36,137 nucleotides of DNA from Phellopilus nigrolimitatus (taxonomy: Eukaryota; Basidiomycota; Agaricomycetes; Hymenochaetales; Hymenochaetaceae), in the NCBI GenBank assembly GCA_021029095.1, contig JAJOHG010000260.1, positions 1 to 36,137 of the forward strand. The letters are read 5' to 3'. The notes beneath the pieces are model-generated. The model saw only the letters and a program-made list of their open reading frames with translations. It searched no databases and was not told the origin of the DNA. Below, one piece after another: positions 10,545 through 22,111 of the stretch. The position numbers and the translations under genes are program-made. Position 1 is the first letter of the stretch, and every line of letters starts with the position of its first letter.

Positions 10545-13500
10545 TTATGGTCGCGCCGGCGTCTGCCCGCGCTCGAAGGTCCCGCCCATCCAGTCTGCGA
10601 TGTCGTCGATCGCGACGTGCGCGCCGCGCATGAGCGCGCTCATCTGGAGGTATCCGTGGCTCCAACCGGGAAAGATCTGCACCGTCACGTCGTCCACCAC
10701 GTCGTCGTCCGCCCCCGCGCCCTTCGCCTGCTCCAGCCTGCCGCCCGTCGCGTCTAGAGCGTCGACGCCGTCAACGGGGGGCGTCGCGAGGCACGCCGCA
10801 TCCGCGTCCACGTCCTCAGTCCCCGTCCGCATCTTCGCAGCTGCGCGCTTCGCCGCACGCACGCGCGCCCCGAAGAGCACCGTGTCGTCCACGAGCGGGT
10901 CGCGCGCGCCGCACTGGAGGAGCAGCGGCGGGAGCGCCGCGAGCGCGTCCGCGGGGGCGAACAGCGGGGACAGCCGGTGGTCGCGCTCCACGCCGGGCGC
11001 GAAGCGCGGGCCGAGGTAAAGCAGGCACATCGCCCACATCTGTTCGCGTCAGACGGTCAGAGGCCCGAGGGTGGCAGTGGCGACATGCCGAGGTGTTATG
11101 GTTATGGATGCGATATAGGACGAATGAGCATCACAGACGGAGGAGCCACGCGAGATCAGAGACGGCGCGATGCCATCGACAAAGCCCGCGGCGAGGATGC
11201 GATCATGAGCACCCGTTTCCAGATCAGAGAAAGGTGTTTGAGGTGCGCGTGATTATCAAGGCGAAAGTACAAGGGCAATGTGTAAGAAGATGATCGTCAG
11301 CAAAGTGTTATGACGAACCGTCATTTGACGTGATAATAGAAAGGTAACGGATCATCAGAGGCGCGGATAACGGGACAACGGCAGACGCAGTGCTGCGGGA
11401 AACAGAAAAGGGGCAACACGTAGCCACTGATACTCTGATATGTTGATGGCGTTGGCAACGATGTAGGATTGGAAAAGGCGCGGAGGCAAAGCCTCCATCA
11501 ACCCCTACAATTGGGATGAGTCTCACCCGCTAGGGAGATCACATCGCGGTAAGGAAGTTCCTCGTACAGACGAAGCGCATGCACACATCTCGATTAACAA
11601 AGACAACATCGAGACGGAGAGGTGTCGCCGACGCGCCAAATGCAGAGGGAAACCGAAGTTGATATAGGAAGATAACTCACCATGCTCGGAGTGATGATAG
11701 GGTCGTGCATGTACCCCGCTTTGCTCGACATCGTCATGCGCGCTCCCGCCATCTGCGAGAGCCTCGTCATCACGGAAGGGGTCCGCGTCACGACCGGTTT
11801 GAGCGCTTTGCGCATTACTTGCTGTCGCTCGAACAAGCTAGTATGCGCTTGTTGGTATACAACGGTCTTGCTCGGCGTCCACTGCTCCGCAGTGCCAGCT
11901 TCGTATTCAACGTCTTCGCCATCCATGGAGCCTGTCCCGTTCTTTTTCTTCTCTTCGGCGAGTGAGCCGAGAATAACCTTTGCGGAGGGAAAGAGCGTGG
12001 ACGAAGTGGAGAGGGAAGACGAGGCATTGTTCGAGGATTTAGAGATACCAGTAGCGGTGTCCAACGACAATGAAGAAGGCGATGGCGTAGGACTAGAAGG
12101 CCATGCCCAGGAAGCGAAACTAAAACTGAGGGCGGCGTACGTGAGTGCAAGACCAGCGGGACGTGGAATCGAGAGCGTCGATAATGAAGACCCCGGCGCC
12201 GAAGCTTCAAGTATCTTGAACATTACGTTCACGGCTATGTTTCCGCCACTAAATCAAAATCAAATGGTTCAAATTTTATATGAGAAGAGACAACGGTAAG
12301 TGTGGATGGAATGAGGAACAATACGCACGCAGAGTCGCCAGAAAGGATAGCGCTGAATTGAACCCCAGACATTCCGAGTATGCGGCCAGATGACTCTGCA
12401 AGAGTACAGTACAAGTCGAAGCCTTCCTCGATGGCATAAGGGTACGGGACTATTCAATTAAAATCCAAGGTCATAGAAAGGTCAGCATTCCCTTCTTATT
12501 GTAAGGCCAGTTTTCACTAACACTCAGGTGCCTTCCCATAGTCCACACTTAACACTGGTCGCCTCAGCCGCTTCGCCCAAGCCCTTAGCCGCTCCTCGTG
12601 ATGCGTCGGACCCATCGCTACAAAGCCGCCACCTGGGAAGTCTAACACGAGCTCCGTCGTCTGTCGGAGCTCTTCCTCAATCCCCGAGAAGAAGAGCCAA
12701 GCATCCACTGGGCGTGTGTAAGAGGAATGCTTTGGGCGAGGGAAAGACACCAGGCGCCGGATGGGTACGGATGGCCGATAGGGCGCAGAAAGGGCGCGGA
12801 GATACGGATTCGACGTCTTGTCCCAGGTGACGCGAAGCACTTCAAGAGTGCACAACTCGCGCAGTCTATGTATCTATGAAAAGAATTGTGTCAATCCAGT
12901 AATTCGATCGGGGTAGCAAACTTAATCTTAAACTAACCTTGCTTTCCGCTTCATCCCCGTTACACAAATAGTAGACAGAGAAAAGCATAGAGCATATATC
13001 GCGCAGCCATTTGGGACGTATTGACATCGCAGTAGCGAAACCCGCGTCCAGACCGGTTACCACCCATGCCGCACGACTATAATCGCGTGCATACTTTTCT
13101 AGACGTCAGATAGCGTTCAATACCATCGCGACATCGAAATAGCTTACGAGCTGGCCAGTGTGGTCCGGAGCTAAACTCAAAGGAGATGCGCGAAACAGGA
13201 GAGCAACAGGGTTTAATCCAATTGCTATAGTCGGAACTGGAGGAAAGAAACACACCGTCGAGGCCGAGTAGTCTGTCAAAGTTTCGGAAAGCATATAGTG
13301 CCGAAAACGTCGCAGCTATCAACTGCCAAGGCGCAAACCGTTCTATAGCATTGATGGTTTGTGTTGATTGGTCAGAGTGGTCAGTCGTGGAAGCAAACCG
13401 CAAACATACGAAGCGCTCTATTAAGAGGCCTTATCCACAAGAAGCGTGGTCCGCGCCTGCTTGATGAAAGGATGCAATAGAGGGAGAGAAGGAGGACCGC

Positions 13501-13581
13501 GTATGCCTTGGAACAGGCGAGAGGAGATAGTCGGAGAAAGAGATAAATCTCAGAAAACGAGAAATAAAAATCACAATCCAT
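10545..13581 (-). CDS. Alpha/beta hydrolase, hormone-sensitive-lipase type
   Basis: Seven exons join in phase: 13581-13410, 13342-13256, 13098-12938, 12873-12522, 12449-12329, 12248-11681 and 11039-10545, about 651 residues. The oxyanion loop reads FPGGGF (about 219-224), Pro replacing the His of the usual HGGG, a variant I associate with a fungal subgroup. The nucleophile elbow is GDSAGGN (Ser about 297). The acid is in GARDPLVDD (Asp about 534) and the base in GWSHGY (His about 615), so the triad is complete. The N-terminal part has hydrophobic segments and a block (TGLDAGF, PKWLRD) that I associate with membrane-anchored fungal esterase/lipase relatives. Residues about 345-410 are a Ser/Thr/Glu-rich insert. 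The substrate is unknown; an ester or lipid is likely. The intron before the last exon is about 640 nt and the intron after exon 2 is 157 nt with protein-like content. Exon 1 and the start codon are uncertain; exons 3-7 are secure. Confidence 0.85.
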
Positions 13582-14414
13582 ATCGCACCTCCCTTCGTCT
13601 CCAGGAGAAGTTTGGACGACCGGCGACGATATCTAACATCCAGAATCACTTGAGAAATGAAGCACGGGTATGTTTGACGACAGCAAGACAGCAGAAGCAG
13701 AGCAAGATTCGCGACAGCTTGAGAGTGCTCCAGAACGATGAGTTGATGATAAGTAAGGTAAAGAGGGCGCAGAACACAGCGAAGTTGCAGAGCAAGGAGA
13801 CTTAAGGAGGCGACAGTAAAGCAGTAGTGCCAGATGTAACAAGGCCAACCATAGCACGGCCTCCTTTGACATGTGATTCCCGTCTTAATTTGGCTGATCC
13901 CATTGGTCTGAAGTCAAACACAAGCAAACACAAGGACCTATTGTAAGCTGCGGTGAGAAGATGAGGATGAAAGAGAATAGAAATCTCGAGTATTCTCAGT
14001 CGTCTAGTGGGCCAGAGTAAGTCCTGTCATGGATGGAGTGTTCAAGAAGTCAATCGGGAATATTCGCGTGCTGCCTAATTCTGAAGCAATAGAAAAATCT
14101 CCCGATACGGACATGCAATCTCTCATTGAATTCATTCATTCACGCGTTTTACTCAAACCTGACCCGACATCGTGGAACAAACGCAAGTTACAGCACGTTT
14201 GACGGATATTTTAAACTCTTCAAGGGCCTGTCGGAGATTTATGCAACGAACATGATCGAAAATTACGAACGGAGGCGCAGGTCCGAACGGCCGATGGCGA
14301 CGTTATCGCTATCATTCCGCGTTTCCCTTCCCCCCTGAAGATAAAAAGGTCGGTTCACTCGTAGCCACGGCCCAGGACAAAGCATAGTTCATTTTAAAAA
14401 AAGACTCTGCAGAG
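13582..14414. promoter_or_regulatory. Divergent promoter region, hydrolase / allantoicase
   Basis: About 830 bp between the assumed hydrolase start and the allantoicase start. It includes a GATAAAAA motif at about 14339, within 80 bp of the allantoicase ATG. In fungi, GATA factors commonly activate allantoin and purine use genes under nitrogen limitation; that link here is inference. A minus-strand 79-codon frame starting MSKEAVLWLALLHLALLLYC could instead be an unassigned 5' exon of the hydrolase. Confidence 0.4.
14270..14285. promoter_or_regulatory. Inverted CGG/CCG triplets, candidate Zn2Cys6 site
   Basis: CGG and CCG are separated by ten bases, about 130 bp before the allantoicase start codon, with a further CGGCCGA just downstream. 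Zn2Cys6 regulators of the UaY type bind inverted CGG-CCG triplets upstream of purine-use genes, but with a shorter spacer, so this is only a candidate. Confidence 0.25.
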
Positions 14415-16942
14415 ATGGCGTACAAGAATGTACCATTAGATGCATTTGCGCAGACATTTGGCACAGAAACAGGTCAGCATCCAGTGATGCGCCCCCCATT
14501 TTGCATCCGAAACATACTAAATGTCCGATCAAAATGAAACCAGAGATATCGAGCGTTGCTTTAGGTGGACGGATCATCTCTGTTTCCGATGAGTTTTTCG
14601 CTGAGGCAAAGAATCTCATCAAAGTTGAGGTGAGTCGCTTCAAGACCTCTTCCTGTAGCATGTTTTGAATGGCTTTTTCATTAGCCAGCTCCGAGTCTGA
14701 AAGGTCAATTTGGACCCAATGGTGCTCTTTACAGTGGATGGGAGTCGAGACGTCATAATCCGACGTACGATTGGTGAGTGACCGATTGGATTTACCGTAA
14801 TGATTAGGTACTCATTTGGCTGTTCTATGTTGCTTGCTGGTGTTCATCTAATGAACATCTAGGTGTATAATCAAATTCGGCGCTGCTGGACTCGTTTCTG
14901 GGTTTGATATTGACACTACGCACTTCAACGGTGAGACTACCGCTATGGCATGATGTGAGATACATGGCATGCTGAAGAGGTTTCATACAGGTAATGAGGC
15001 GCCCGAAGTCTCTGTTCAAGCTTTACTGGACGTCAATGATGCTCCACCAGCTGCTGATGATTCACGGGTGAGACTTCTTTTTTTGTCTTGTCTTGCAACC
15101 ATGTTGATGAGAGGCACATGTAGTGGTCTGAGATTCTCCCGAAAGTCCCTCTTGGACCCAACTCGCGCCACCTTTTCCAAATCACGAGAAGCGCAAAGGC
15201 GTATAATTATGTGAAGTTGAACATGTATCCTGACGGCGGTATTGTTAGTTCTACGAATGCTTCGCAATCACTTTGACTTTTCTTGTCGTTAATCTCTCTC
15301 TTAATTTAGGCTCGGTTCCGTGTATATGGCCTTATCCGTGCTGTTTTCACTGGAAACATAGACGAAAGCATCGATCTTGCGCATGTTTTCTCTGGTGGTC
15401 GAGCTGTCTTTGTGTCCGACCAACACTTCGGTGGCGGGGCGAATCTGCTGCTTCCTGGTCGAGGTAGTTTGAATTTATGCATCTCAGAATCTTCAATATT
15501 AATTAAATTTTTACAGGAAAAGACATGGGTGATGGCTGGGAGACTAAGCGCAGCCGTACAAGAGGCCATAAAGATTGGGTCATTATCAAGCTGTGAGTGT
15601 CATATGGAAGCGGCTGTTGCTGTCATCTGAAGATTGTTTATCCAGTGGGGAACCTGGATATCTCGAGAAAACTGAGATTGACACCGCCCATTTCAAGGGC
15701 AACTTTCCGGAAAGCTTCGAGCTTCATGCACTCAACTCGCCCGACGTGAGCCCACAATCAAAAGTCCACTTTTTGCGATGCCATCCACTGATTTATCTCA
15801 ACAGGTCATCCCTATCGCGGATGAATCTGCGTGGACATGCATTCTTCCGCGGACAAAGCTCGGCGCTCATACACAACACTATTTCGACTTGAAGAACGTG
15901 CAGGACAAGGTGTATTCGCATGTTCGCATTACGATTTATCCTGACGGAGGTATAAAAAGAGTGAGGATCGTCGGAAAGCGTGCAGTGGACTCTGGGAGGG
16001 TATCTAGCGCAGCAGATGGCGTGGATAAAGGGGAAAAGCATGACGACACGGCGATTGAAGACCGTCAGTAAATCTGTTTTGTTTGCTAAATCAATCTTGT
16101 TCAAAGAAATACGCGCTCCTCTCTTTTAGAGAATCAGGAAGTTAGTCCTGAAGAAAAAGACTATTCATCAACCATAACAGTGATTCAGCTCTCTAGCGAG
16201 TCGTTTGCTCCCTTTGGGCATGTCGTTCAAGCATTTTCAAGCGTCGAGGCTGCGCCCAGTGGCATAAAGATCACTTCTGCTAACCAAGGATCAGCGTCGA
16301 AGTTTCATAAACTTGCGCCGATTGTGTCCTCGTATCCGCCTCTGCCATCAGGCTCTCCGGCGGCGACACCGGGCCTGTCGGTTTTCCGCTCCTCGCCGGT
16401 TGACTTCGACTTTCGACAAGATTACGAAGAGATGGGTTCCGGTTGGGCTGTGCGTCTGCTCGAACGCCACCCGTACACGAATCAGGCGTTCGTCCCAATG
16501 GGTGTCGGGAGCGGAGAAAACCTGAAGGGAAGCGATTCTTTGGACAAGCCGGGTCGCGCGTACCTTGTCGTTGTTGCACAGAACGGAAAGGACGATAAAC
16601 CTGATCTATCGACACTGAAGGCTTTCCTTGCAGGCGCTGGCCAGTCGGTTGTGTACGCCACTGGAGTTTGGCGTAAGCTTGCACATTATTTAACACAGTC
16701 CGCTGAATCCTAATTTGTATTTTTTTTTCTGTCGTCCCTCGTAGACCATCCAATGGTTGTACTTGAGACCGTGAGTCGCGTAATTCGCGTTGACCTAATT
16801 TTCGTCCACTCACGCTGCTGCACAGACAATGGATTTCACTTGCGTCGAAACACAAATTGGCGACGGCTCCACGGCGGACTGCGAGATTGTTTACCTGGAT
16901 GAAGCAGGAGGATATCCGAGGGTCAAAATAACCCCCTTCTGA
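14415..16942 (+). CDS. DAL2,3: Bifunctional allantoicase / ureidoglycolate lyase fusion
   Basis: Thirteen exons join in phase: 14415-14472, 14544-14629, 14685-14773, 14863-14930, 14991-15067, 15124-15243, 15310-15463, 15517-15592, 15646-15745, 15805-16063, 16130-16672, 16745-16770 and 16826-16942, giving 590 residues. Residues 1 to about 345 are allantoicase with its two repeats. Each repeat has the motif set [22 protein letters not shown](S/T)(R/K)R, the DWxIIK block and DTxHF(N/K)GN. It hydrolyses allantoate to ureidoglycolate and urea. Residues about 378-590 are a ureidoglycolate lyase (FAPFGHV, GVWHHPM, DFTCVE), which splits ureidoglycolate into glyoxylate and urea. The two consecutive enzymes of purine nitrogen recovery are thus one polypeptide. 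A comparable basidiomycete fusion is known in Cryptococcus (DAL2,3,3). Intron 10 falls exactly between the domains; unspliced, it brings a TAA two codons after the exon. Confidence 0.93.
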
Positions 16943-17288
16943 GAAAAATGAACGCGTTGAATGGATTGTAAGCCTCTGTACCAGGTTGTTTTGTGGATGC
17001 TTAGTAACAAATCTGCGGGGTTGTTTCTTTGGTATATTGGTGATGGACTTTTTCTTCCATCACCTTATTGCATTTTGGGCGTGACGGTCATAGGGCTGAG
17101 GCTCAGCGATGACACGCCACAGCATCCTAAAAAGGAAGGCGTGATCACGAGCGGAGGTCAAATTTGTCACCCAACTTTTTGTCACCCACAGCTCCTAAAC
17201 TGACTGTGAAGCGACCAGAACGTCGCTATCTTTGCTCTTTCTGCGACGCCACCACTACACTCATCATTAGGCGTTCGTATATGCTTGC
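16943..17288. other. Intergenic, allantoicase fusion to BRE1
   Basis: About 345 bp between two genes on the same strand. It should hold the 3' UTR of the first and the promoter of the second. No frame of interest is seen. Confidence 0.6.
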
Positions 17289-20200
17289 ATGGAAATCCAA
17301 TCTATAGGTCTTATGGCGGAAGATGAGTCCCGTGTCAAACGTCGCGCGTCCACAGACGAGTGGACATCGAACAAGAAACGCGCGCTGAGCTCGACGGCAG
17401 GCTCGCCCATTGCTGCGAACGGTGTTGTAGATGATGTGCATAGAGGTGCCTCACATAGCGGTTTATCGCCAGATGAGCCTGAGAAGGAGGTCGATCTCGA
17501 GGTAGGCAGGCTGAGGTGTACGCCTTACATGTATAATGCAAGGTTCTCACTTATCATCCATGCTGTCATGTAGCGTTTTCGCAAGGCAGCGATTTTCCGG
17601 CGGATGCGACATTATCAGAGGGAATACGGTCGTGCGCACGAGCGTATACGACATCTTGAAGGTGCATTGAGGCAGGCCAATCTCGATCGCGCGGAGGCCG
17701 AATCATGTTGGTCGAGTGTCTGTAGTTTTTTATTGAGTCTTTCTTTGCAGCATGCTGAACTCGTGGTATCTCATATCATAGACCATGAATACGATACGGA
17801 TGGTAACACAATTGGAGGTATTATTGGCTGAGACTGGAGGTCAGTTACAATAATTGGATTGTGGACGTCTCGACTGAACTAATTTACAGACAATCTCAAG
17901 ACCGTTTTTCCTTCTCGTGTATTTTCTTCCGAAGACTTTAGAAAGACGAGGAACTCTACAGAGACAAAGGTCCAGGCTGCGGAAAAGGCAATAAATGCCT
18001 TCGTGAAGCTCGCTGGAAAGGTCGATCGGCCAAAATACGACGAGCTATTTTCCGAATATCAGGAGCTACAGCAGTCGGTGAGTTCAGCAGTTACCATCTA
18101 ACTCACTGGCCGCTGAATGCAGCGTAATGCAGAGCTTGTTCTTGACCGCGGAAGCTGAACAGACATATGCTCTATTGGAGGACACCCGAAAAGACCGCGA
18201 CAAGTACCTCGAAGAACTGAGAATTGTGCAAGGGAAAGTCGACAGACTGCAGAGCCAAGTTCTTCATCCTGAACTGGATCGTGAACAAAGCTCAAGCGCA
18301 GAAGAGGCGACGAAGGTCAATGGCGATGTCAAGATGGAGGGGACGGCGGAAGGGAGCGGGATTAAGAAAGAAGATTCGCCGTCTGCAGTGAGTGGTTTGG
18401 TTTGGTCAATTGGTGCGAATCTATTGCTCATTCTTGTTCAATTGGATTCTCAACTGCGCTTGAAGGAAATGCAGCCGCCTGTCAGCGCTGCAAATGAGCC
18501 ACAAATCTACGGCGACCAGGAGCTGCAAATCCAGATTCAGGAGCGAGACGACAGGATACTCGCACTGGAAAGGGAAAATGCCTTCTGCCGAGATCAAGTG
18601 GTGATGGCAAAAAGCGAAGTATGTTCTTTATCTCAATCATCGAGGCATTAGTCACTGAACCTGTGAAGATTAACTTACTCCCTGAGGATGTCATCGCGAA
18701 AACACCTACCTACCGTGTCCTTCTTGATCACGCCTCTAAAAAAGAGGCCCAACTGGATGAGGAGAGGCAAGAGTTCATGCGTGCGAAGGATGAAATTCTT
18801 ATGTTGCAACAGACTCGGACAAGCTGGCAAGAAGAAATTCAAGTGCGTGTTTTCGATGTATCTAACGTATGGTTTTAATACCTTATTGGCAGGCTGCTGC
18901 AACAAAAGAATCCACAGATGCTAAGTTGCTCCTAAAGAAGCGTGACGACGATTTGAATCGTCTTCGCCAACAAAGAGATCAGCTCGATTCTCAATTAAAG
19001 GAGCTGAAGGCGACGCATGATGGCAAGTGGTCATCAATAAACAAATACAAAGCTCTAGCAGAATCGCGTGGAGTGTGTAATTTATTTTTCGCTTTTAGGC
19101 CATCCCTGACCTCGTAATAAAGGAACGTATAGCGCTCCTGTCGTCCGAAATACAGAGACTCAGAGGCCGACTAGCAGCCGCGGACGGCAACGAAGATCTT
19201 CTATCCTTTTTGTGCAATAATGCGGATATCAATATGGATTATGTCGAGGACATCAAGAAGCGTCTTGAGTGAGTGATTGCATTCTTATTTGAAGCTTCGG
19301 TATCTAAATTCCCGCGTCTGCATTGTAGTAAGTCTGAGAGGGAACTCAACAGTCTTCGTGTCACTATTCAAGATTCTGACGAAGGCCTGAATGATATTGC
19401 AAGTCTACGAGAGGAATTGGACTCTGCTAAGAAGCAGCTTGAGGCGCAGAAGTCTTCTGACGCAAGTGACTTAACAAAGCAACTTCAAGCAAAAGAGGAA
19501 GAACTGCGCGTTATGAAGGTCAAGGAAACGCAAAACACGCAGGTCAGTGACGACAAGATTGAAGACAGAAACTCTTGGAATAAGATTAAATGGCTTGCTC
19601 TGTCAGGAAACGAATGCTCTCTTTGCGGAACTGGACAAGTTGTCTTTAGCATGGGAGGCTCTTGATAAGCAGCTTCATGCTCAAGTCATCTCGCTGGAGA
19701 AATGGGAAGAGGAACGAGAGAAACTTGCAGCTTCGGTAAGCTTCCTTCCGTTATTCCCTTGGCGGCGACTTTGTTTAGATATACGTCTGAACAGAAAGCA
19801 CGAGCGGATAACAAGTACTACAAGATGATGAGCGATTTCGATGCTAAGGATGGAGAGCGGAAACAAGCTCTTCGCAATCTAGAGAAGCAAACAAAGCTCG
19901 TCGAGACTTTGCAGAAGTCAGAGAAGGCACTTCAGGTTTTGGCAGTATGTTATTCGCGTAAAAAATATTGAGGCTGCCGCTGACGGCTTTTCCTCTCACA
20001 GGAATCTCTTGAAAAGGAGCTCGCGACGGACAAGAAAGCATTGGTGTTTTTCCGATTCCAAGCTGACAAGCTGGAAAAAGACCAGATCGAAGCTCGGAGC
20101 CGTTGCGAGGAGGAATCTCGTCGAAACAATGAAGTAAGCATAAACTTGTGGGCAATCCACTAGATGTTTACTGACCCGCCTGACTGCAATGAATAGCTTC

Positions 20201-20693
20201 GAGCCCAAATGCAAAAGCGCGAGCATGACGTCGCCGAGATTAACATCGCAATGCTCAAGCTTAAAGACGAGGTCCGTCGGGCGAAGAAAGAAGCCGAGAA
20301 AGCGCAAGAGAAAAGCAAGACATTCAGCATGCCTGCGGCCTCTGCCTCTGCCTCTGCACGTGAAACTCGGTTGCAAGACGAGATTAATAAGTGCATGGTG
20401 GGTCTTGCTCTGTCTTTCTTTTCCGAAGTGGAGCTGATATATGCATATACGAATCTAGAGCATTCTGAAATGCTCAACATGCCACAACGCGATGCGCAGT
20501 ACGGTTATCACGAAATGCATGCACTGTACGTCATCTCTGCTTCCCATAGTTGGTGTTAATCCCTAACGAACTTGTACGTTTAGCTTTCTGCAAAGCATGC
20601 GTCGACGCACGAATATCTCATCGACAACGGAAGTGCCCCGCGTGCAACCTAGCCTTTGCACAGTCTGACGTACAGACATTGTACTTCCAATAA
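17289..20693 (+). CDS. BRE1: BRE1, RING E3 ligase for histone H2B
   Basis: Fifteen exons can be joined in phase: 17289-17501, 17574-17802, 17890-18077, 18133-18387, 18475-18618, 18669-18842, 18893-19072, 19123-19268, 19329-19542, 19607-19735, 19795-19944, 20002-20133, 20197-20397, 20459-20525 and 20584-20693, about 843 residues. Apart from a polar N-terminus with a KRR cluster, nearly the whole protein is charged coiled coil. The last 60 residues are a C3HC4 RING: LKCSTC, then TKCMHSFCKAC and RKCPACN, ending in the conserved QTLYFQ tail. This architecture and tail are those of Bre1/RNF20, which with Rad6 monoubiquitinates H2B and so permits H3K4 and H3K79 methylation. Exon 2 contains a run (SVCSFLLSLSLQ) that could be a 33-nt intron ending TTTGCAG rather than coding. 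The donor after exon 2 has two choices in the same phase. A second start, MAEDESR, lies eight codons downstream of the chosen ATG. Confidence 0.93.
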
Positions 20694-20913
20694 TGTTTTT
20701 CATTTCGTCTTTGCTTGCATTATGAGCTTACTGCGATCACTTCCTTTGCATATTTTCTGTACACGTTATTTTTGGTATTTTTATCGTTGTTGCCCACCCG
20801 ATTCAGAGGCTGCACAGACTGGTGTATTCTAAAGCATGTTATTTCTCCATTATGTCGTGAAAAATAGATAGGACAGGACATTGCGACGTAGAGAAAAGGG
20901 ACTTCGAAAAGGA
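20694..20913. other. Convergent 3' ends of BRE1 and uS9m
   Basis: A 220-bp AT-rich stretch between two convergent stop codons. Both polyadenylation regions must lie here, and overlapping 3' UTRs are likely. Nothing else is seen. Confidence 0.6.
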
Positions 20914-21951
20914 TCAGCGCCTGACCCATCCGTACTGAAATAAAAAAGCATGAGAAACTGCCTTCTGACTGTCGATTCAAAATGATACGTACGCCTTTCC
21001 TGGCCTTGGCCCTCCCGGTCTTCTTGCGTTCCACCATACGAGGGTCGCGCCGCAGCAGCTTAGCTATAAAGAATGAGCATTGCAAGCACACACAAAAAAT
21101 CGAATTCGCGCACCTCGGCGAAGAATGAGTTCTACGTCGGGAACGTGCGCCGCCAGTCCCTTTGCAATACCAAGTGCTACAGCTCCCGCCTGACCGGTAA
21201 CACCTCCGCCTCGGACGAGAGAAAACACGTTGTACGCGCCCAACAATCCGGCAAGTCTAAATGGCCGTAATATGCGCTCCCTGTCTACGGGAATTTTGAA
21301 ATACTCGTTCAGCGGCATATTGTTCACGAGTATCTCAGTCGTTGGGGGGCCCTGGCTTGTTTTCGCTGTGGCAGCATGTTCGGACGATATTACCCACACA
21401 CGCGCGGAGCTCGTCTTGCGGCGTCCAATCGTATACGCGCGGCCAACTTCGTCAATGGGGACGGGTTTGCGCACCCCACGGCGGAGATGCTGTTCCTTGT
21501 CGGCGCGCTCGAACATATCAAGTACATTGTCGAGACCGCGCGCGAGGTCGTCGTGGCCGGCAGTTTCCGCAATGCGCCGGAAGTCATTAAGCTGATTGAG
21601 ATGTTCGAGTAAACGGCGGTGGCGCGAGGCGGATAGCTTTGTAGAGAGCGTCGTCGCAAGCTCATCTTTACTCTTCCAAGCTGAAACCGATTGTGGAAGC
21701 GAGCTAAGAGCCATCTTGGGGAGAGGAGATAGCTGGAGGACGCTCAAAGTTGAGCGTGTGTGCTTAACGGCGCGTTCGAGGGAGGAAAGGTAGTCGTAGA
21801 AGGGGGCGCGACCTGTGTAAAACGTCGGGGACTCTGGCGGCTCGGCACGGACAGCCAGGCGGGATGAGGTGGCAAATGACCGGCCGACGGAGGCTGCAAG
21901 ATTGAAGGCGGGATAAACTGACGATGCCGCCCGTCGACATGCTAGCGCCAT
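20914..21951 (-). CDS. MRPS9: Mitochondrial ribosomal protein uS9 (MRPS9)
   Basis: Three exons: 21951-21114, 21063-20993 and 20934-20914, giving 309 residues. The N-terminus (MALACRRAA... with Arg and Ser, no acid for about 35 residues) looks like a mitochondrial targeting peptide. The C-terminal third carries the uS9 signature: GRAYTIGRRKTSSARVW, then GGGVTGQAGAVALGIAKGL, RRDPRMVERKKTG and the basic tail ending YGWVRR. uS9 reaches the P-site tRNA with this C-terminal tail in the small subunit. The long region between the targeting peptide and the S9 fold is typical of fungal mitochondrial homologues. The last exon encodes only six residues and the stop. It is head-to-head with COY1 across 160 bp. 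Confidence 0.93.
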
Positions 21952-22111
21952 CTGAGCAAGTAACAGCAGTTGCAGTCAATCGTCGGCTTCGACGTTGAGC
22001 AGAGAAGAAAAATAAGGGAAATAATATTTGACTTTTTCGTCACATGACACAGTGAACTCCGCTTGGAAACGCGAAAGCGCTCTCCGGCACTCGTGTTCGC
22101 TGCGCAACGCT
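21952..22111. promoter_or_regulatory. Bidirectional promoter, uS9m / COY1
   Basis: Only 160 bp separate the two divergent start codons, so both promoters and leaders must overlap or abut. It contains an AT-rich core (AATAATATTTGAC) and a CACATGAC box; no proven elements. Confidence 0.5.

Noticed and set aside
13446..13805. 119-codon plus-strand basic frame
   Set aside because: It is antisense to the probable 5' part of the hydrolase, has no homology signature and ends without splice support.
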